Positions 5,617 to 8,274 of a DNA stretch of 8,274 nucleotides are shown here, piece by piece. The notes below the pieces were generated by a model, which had not been told where the DNA came from, ran no database searches, and was given only the letters and a program-made list of their open reading frames with translations. The translations under genes and the position numbers were made by a program. Source of the DNA: Thiomargarita sp. (GTDB lineage Bacteria > Pseudomonadota > Gammaproteobacteria > Beggiatoales > Beggiatoaceae); contig DAOVZS010000089.1 of assembly GCA_030635005.1 (NCBI GenBank), forward strand, positions 1 to 8,274, in the 5' to 3' direction. Position 1 is the stretch's first letter; each line of letters starts with the position of its first letter.

Positions 5617-5892
5617 ATGAAATTATTAATTCGTAATCTTTCTCGTGACACTACCGAAGTAGCGTTAAAAGCCCTCTTTGAAGCATATGGCACAGTACAA
5701 TCTTGTGATTTGGTATTAGATAAAACCACCGGTAACTCTAAGGGTTTTGCTTTTGTGGCAATGCCGAAAGCAGGAGAAGCCAAAGTTGCTATGAAAAACT
5801 TGAATAATAAGAATATTTCCAACAACATCATTCGGGTTAAAAAAGCCGAAGATAAAAAGATATCGCAATCTGAAATCAAAGAGACCCGTTAA
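5617..5892 (+). CDS. Small RRM-domain RNA-binding protein
   Basis: A 91-residue protein consisting of one RNA-recognition motif. RNP2 is LLIRNL (3-8) and RNP1 is KGFAFVAM (42-49), with the aromatic RNA-contact residues F44 and F46 present. RNP2 carries Ile (I5) where an aromatic residue often stands. The order LFEAYGTVQSCDLVLDKTTGNSKGF is typical of the short bacterial Rbp family, and a charged tail (KKAEDKKISQSEIKETR region) follows. Such proteins are often cold-induced RNA chaperones in bacteria; that role is inference here. No ribosome site is visible, only a T-run and TAACTT before the ATG. It lies between folK and a porin-like gene. Confidence 0.92.
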   Translation: MKLLIRNLSRDTTEVALKALFEAYGTVQSCDLVLDKTTGNSKGFAFVAMPKAGEAKVAMKNLNNKNISNNIIRVKKAEDKKISQSEIKETR

Positions 5893-6083
5893 ACCTGTCC
5901 TAAAATTATGCGACCATGGGCACGCGCATGTTGTAGTATATGCACCGATAGCTCTGATAAAACAGATAATAATATTTTTTCTTGTTCTATTAGAAAAATT
6001 TTTAGCCAAGCGTGCCATTCTGGTTGCATCGTATTTTGTGTATGACGTATTTTTTTTCCAATTATACACCCATTTACACCCAT
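5889..6083 (-). CDS. Doubtful small ORF convergent with the RRM gene
   Basis: Minus-strand frame of 64 codons from ATG 6083, or 46 codons from an internal ATG that begins MQPEWHAWLKIFL. It ends at 5889, overlapping the RRM stop by four bases. I do not recognise the product. The shorter form reads as amphipathic helices (LKIFLIEQEKILLSVLSEL, then VHILQHARAHGRI), which is plausible for a small protein. A TATAAT at 6066-6061 on this strand could be a -10 and would lie inside the longer form, favouring the shorter one. No ribosome site is evident, and another minus-strand frame is also open here, so chance is quite possible. It is the only coding candidate in the 241-base gap before the porin-like gene. 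Confidence 0.25.
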   Translation of the reverse strand: MGVNGCIIGKKIRHTQNTMQPEWHAWLKIFLIEQEKILLSVLSELSVHILQHARAHGRIILGQV

Positions 6084-6095
6084 TTAATTAAAATT

Positions 6096-6137
6096 ATGAA
6101 AAAAACAAAATATTATCACGAGGATTCACATTATTGA
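6096..6137 (+). other. Out-of-frame ATG with A7 tract before the outer-membrane protein gene
   Basis: ATG at 6096 is followed at once by seven A's (6099-6105). Read as given, it makes a 13-codon ORF (MKKTKYYHEDSHY) whose TGA at 6135 overlaps the in-frame TTG start at 6134 as TTGA. With one extra A in the tract, the same ATG enters the long frame and encodes a full signal peptide: n-region MKKNKILSRG, hydrophobic core FTLLILTCSS, end HIYA before TNGYW. The upstream frame without the shift stays open back to a stop at 6089 but has no usable start codon other than TTG 6134. Confidence 0.7.
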
Positions 6138-7390
6138 TATTAACATGTTCTTCACATATTTACGCAACTAATGGTTATTGGTCACATGGCTATGGTACAA
6201 AATCTAAATCAATAGCGGGTGCGTGTGTCGCAATGACTTTTGATACGATGTGTGCACTCACTAATCCAGCGTCAATGGTAGAGCTGAAGAACCGCAAGGA
6301 TTATGGATTAGCATTTTTAATACCGAAACGAGGTTTTACCGCAAATGATGATGCTTCTTCAACGTTTCCACCTGCCTCGATACCCCCTGATACTTATGAC
6401 AGTAGCCATAATTTATTTTTGATTCCTCATTTCGGCTATAATTATATGTTGGACGACATCAGTTCTATTGGCGTGACTGTTGCTGGTAATGGCGGAATGA
6501 ATACAGAGTATGATAGTGCTATTTTTAGTAATTTTAGTAATCCAAATGACCCCAGTACACAAGCCTCTTCGAAAACTGGGATGGATTTAAAACAAATGTT
6601 CATTGGGCTTACTTACTCAAGAAAAATCAACGAGCAGCATTTATTTGGTATTACGCCCCTTTTTGCTGTTCAAACAATTAAGGTTCAGGGTTTGCAACCT
6701 TTCACATCTTATTCAGCTCATCCTGATAAGGTCACTGACAATGGACATGATATGTCGTATGGAGGCGGTGTCCGTGTGGGCTGGAAGGTAAAAGTCACCG
6801 AGCAATTCACCTTAGGGGCTGCTTATCAATCTAAAATGTGGATGAGCAAGTTTGATGATTATAAAGGGCTGTTCGCTGAGGAAGGTGATTTTGATATTCC
6901 TTCCACTTATGATATTGGATTTTCCTTTAAAGCGACGCCAAAAGTAACTTTCGCAGTAGATTATCAACGCATTAACTATGGTGATATCAAAGCATTGTCC
7001 AACGATTCTGCAATCGTTTTTACGCCCGGAGAAATTTTATTAGGGACAGAGGATGGACTGGGTTCTGGTTGGACTGATATGAAGATCTGGAAATTTGGGT
7101 TACAGTGGGAATATACCCCTGATCTCACATTCCGTATGGGTTATAGTCGAACCAATGATATTGTTCCCAATACACAAGCGTTATTGAATCTTCTTACCCC
7201 TGCTGTTATTACAGAACATTATACTTGTGGTTTTAGTACGTTTCTTTCAGAAAACATTGAATTAAGTATGGCATTTATGTATGCCCCTAATAATAAAGTG
7301 CAGGGTACTAATCCAAATACTGGCTCACAAACGGGTTATATAGAAATGGAACAGTATGAAGTTGAGTTTAGTTTAGGAAGCTCTTTTTAG
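6134..7390 (+). CDS. FadL/OMPP1-type outer-membrane protein, apparent N-terminal frameshift
   Basis: Predicted beta-barrel of the OMPP1/FadL/TodX family, which carries hydrophobic compounds such as fatty acids across the outer membrane; the substrate here is unknown. The mature start, TNGYWSHGYGTKSKSIAGA, followed by TNPASMVEL, is the family's N-terminal hatch pattern. The rest alternates as barrel strands with Gly/aromatic turns (for example FGITPLFAVQTI, FTLGAAYQSKMW, VTFAVDYQRINYGD, FGLQWEYTPDLTFRMGYSRT). The last residue is Phe, the usual barrel-assembly signal. The only in-frame start is TTG 6134, with GAGGA nine bases before it. It would give just MILTCSSHIYA ahead of the cleavage site, too short and without basic residues. 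An ATG at 6096 would supply a complete signal peptide (431 residues in all) if one A were added to an A7 tract. It may be phase-variable, slippage-dependent, recently damaged or misread; the remaining 418 codons are intact. Confidence 0.88.
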   Translation: MILTCSSHIYATNGYWSHGYGTKSKSIAGACVAMTFDTMCALTNPASMVELKNRKDYGLAFLIPKRGFTANDDASSTFPPASIPPDTYDSSHNLFLIPHFGYNYMLDDISSIGVTVAGNGGMNTEYDSAIFSNFSNPNDPSTQASSKTGMDLKQMFIGLTYSRKINEQHLFGITPLFAVQTIKVQGLQPFTSYSAHPDKVTDNGHDMSYGGGVRVGWKVKVTEQFTLGAAYQSKMWMSKFDDYKGLFAEEGDFDIPSTYDIGFSFKATPKVTFAVDYQRINYGDIKALSNDSAIVFTPGEILLGTEDGLGSGWTDMKIWKFGLQWEYTPDLTFRMGYSRTNDIVPNTQALLNLLTPAVITEHYTCGFSTFLSENIELSMAFMYAPNNKVQGTNPNTGSQTGYIEMEQYEVEFSLGSSF

Positions 7391-7404
7391 GGCTAAACTT
7401 TCGA

Positions 7405-7410
7405 TATAAT
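7405..7410 (+). promoter_or_regulatory. Possible -10 element of a panB promoter
   Basis: A perfect TATAAT lies 15 bases past the stop of the outer-membrane protein gene and 56 bases before panB. The -35 region 17 bases upstream (TCTTTT) is poor, so an activator or a weak promoter would be needed. It suggests panB can be transcribed separately. Confidence 0.4.
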
Positions 7411-7466
7411 GTCTACTGACTACGAAATCTTTAAAAAACACATATTGAACAAAAAGTTTACATATC

Positions 7467-8255
7467 ATGACATTAACCCAATTACGTATCCTCAAAAAAG
7501 AGGGTGAAAAAATAACGTGTTTAACGGCTTATGATGCCAGTTTTGCCTATATACTTGATCAAGCGGGCATTGATATGATATTGGTAGGTGATTCATTAGG
7601 CATGGTGATTCAAGGACATGACAGCACTTTGCCCGTCACGATAGAAGATATGATTTATCATTGCCAACAAGTACATCGGTGTGTACAAAATTCTTGGTTA
7701 GTGGTGGATATGCCTTTTATGAGTTATGCGACACCGTCTACTGCTTTAGAAAATGCAGCACGTCTCATGCGTGAAGGACAAGCACAAATGGTAAAACTTG
7801 AAGGCGGTGCTTGGTTAGTTGAGACGGTGCGGTTATTGACTGAACGTGGAATTCCTGTGTGTGCCCATTTAGGTTTAACGCCACAATCTGTCCATCAATT
7901 AGGGGGATATCGCATACAAGGTCGTATTGAGAGTGAGGTGACACAATTACGTGATGATGCTATCGCTTTACAAGCTGCAGGGGCTTCGATACTGATTCTT
8001 GAATGTATCCCCGGTCTTATTGCATCCGATATCACCGCAGATTTAGAGATTCCTACGATAGGCATTGGGGCTGGTAGTGAATGTGATGGACAAGTGCTTG
8101 TTTTATATGATATGTTAGGCATTACTCGGGGTAGAAAACCTTCATTTTCCAAAGATTTCTTGCAGGAAACGGGCACAATTTCGGTGGCTATTACAGCTTT
8201 TAACGATGCGGTGAAAAAAGGCTCTTTTCCTGGAAAAGAGCATACATTTAACTGA
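7467..8255 (+). CDS. panB: 3-methyl-2-oxobutanoate hydroxymethyltransferase
   Basis: Transfers a hydroxymethyl group from 5,10-methylene-tetrahydrofolate to 2-oxoisovalerate, making ketopantoate for pantothenate and coenzyme A. The 262-residue length matches the family (264 in E. coli). Conserved blocks are LTAYDASFA (19-27), LVGDSLGMVIQGHDSTLPVT (39-58), DMPFMSYATP (81-90), VKLEGGAWLVETV (109-121), HLGLTPQSV (134-142), LECIPG (178-183) and IGIGAG (198-203). D42, D81 and E112 are the expected metal ligands and E179 the likely catalytic base. It ends FPGKEHTFN, like other family members. It shares its substrate 2-oxoisovalerate with LeuA in this window. Its last codons carry a minus-strand terminator. 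panC usually follows panB; only 19 bases remain here. Confidence 0.97.
   Translation: MTLTQLRILKKEGEKITCLTAYDASFAYILDQAGIDMILVGDSLGMVIQGHDSTLPVTIEDMIYHCQQVHRCVQNSWLVVDMPFMSYATPSTALENAARLMREGQAQMVKLEGGAWLVETVRLLTERGIPVCAHLGLTPQSVHQLGGYRIQGRIESEVTQLRDDAIALQAAGASILILECIPGLIASDITADLEIPTIGIGAGSECDGQVLVLYDMLGITRGRKPSFSKDFLQETGTISVAITAFNDAVKKGSFPGKEHTFN
8214..8241 (-). terminator. Intrinsic terminator facing left, inside the panB 3' end
   Basis: GCTCTTTTCC (8221-8230) and GGAAAAGAGC (8232-8241) are perfect 10-bp arms around a single base. Read on the minus strand, the hairpin is followed by C and six T's (8219-8214), the form of a Rho-independent terminator. On the plus strand an A-run precedes it and no T-run follows. 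It therefore fits a convergent minus-strand gene that ends just past the window. The DNA also encodes panB residues, so chance from codon use is possible. Confidence 0.5.
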
Positions 8256-8262
8256 TTAACTG

Positions 8263-8274
8263 ATGTTACGCACT
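8263..8274 (+). CDS. Possible start of a gene after panB (partial)
   Basis: ATG at 8263, seven bases after the panB stop, opens four codons (MLRT) before the window ends. panC commonly follows panB, so it could be its start, but four codons cannot show this and no ribosome site is seen. The left-facing terminator in panB argues for a convergent gene instead, for which TTA at 8266-8268 could be the stop codon. Confidence 0.2.

Noticed and set aside
5716..6069. 117-codon minus-strand ORF over the RRM gene.
   Set aside because: Two thirds of it are antisense to the well-supported RRM gene, and the product has the composition of a shadow frame.
6065..6084. Two direct copies of TACACCCATT before the outer-membrane protein gene.
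   Set aside because: A single short duplication; it could be a regulator site, but nothing else supports that.
7365..7399. AGTTTAG/CTAAACT inverted repeat spanning the stop of the outer-membrane protein gene, as a terminator.
   Set aside because: The stem is AT-rich with a 16-base loop and is not followed by a T-run.

Overview
The window is AT-rich bacterial chromosome. Its housekeeping genes read as gammaproteobacterial: the ribosomal protein L28 is close to the Escherichia coli protein along its whole 78-residue length, pcnB overlaps folK as it does in that class, and panB lies nearby. The AT content, a HicBA toxin-antitoxin pair, a short RRM protein and interspersed hairpin repeats would suit a Thiotrichales or Beggiatoa-like lineage. 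That placement is a guess; nothing here fixes the genus.

Layout. Bases 1-161 hold two perfect 75-base copies of a hairpin repeat, cut by the left window edge; a longer third copy lies at 1000-1071. Between them, on the minus strand, is a family-4 (4Fe-4S) uracil-DNA glycosylase whose N-terminal third is a Pro-rich tandem repeat. Its stop codon lies in repeat copy 2 and its likely promoter uses repeat copy 3. Next on the minus strand comes leuA, preceded by a possible Leu-rich leader peptide, then hicB-hicA, antitoxin gene first. A compact intergenic region (3312-3460) with an inverted repeat and divergent promoter-like sequences separates these minus-strand genes from the plus-strand genes. 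The plus strand carries rpmB, a strong hairpin, pcnB, folK, a small RRM RNA-binding protein, a FadL/OMPP1-type outer-membrane protein and panB. A minus-strand-facing terminator is embedded in the 3' end of panB, and the window ends 19 bases after the panB stop. No gene-free stretch reaches 300 bases.

How the genes work together. Most are independent housekeeping functions: uracil repair, leucine synthesis, translation, RNA 3' polyadenylation, folate synthesis and pantothenate synthesis. pcnB-folk-panB looks like the remains of the usual pcnB-folK-panB(-panC) cluster, here opened by the RRM gene and the porin-like gene.

Most notable points: (1) the outer-membrane protein has no complete signal peptide from its in-frame TTG start, but one extra A in an A7 tract just after an upstream ATG would give a textbook one, which suggests phase variation, slippage, mutation or a sequence error; (2) the interspersed repeat is a two- or three-hairpin element that supplies a stop codon, and possibly a terminator and a promoter, to its neighbours; (3) a 23-residue Leu-rich ORF lies upstream of leuA; (4) an intrinsic terminator lies inside the panB coding end.
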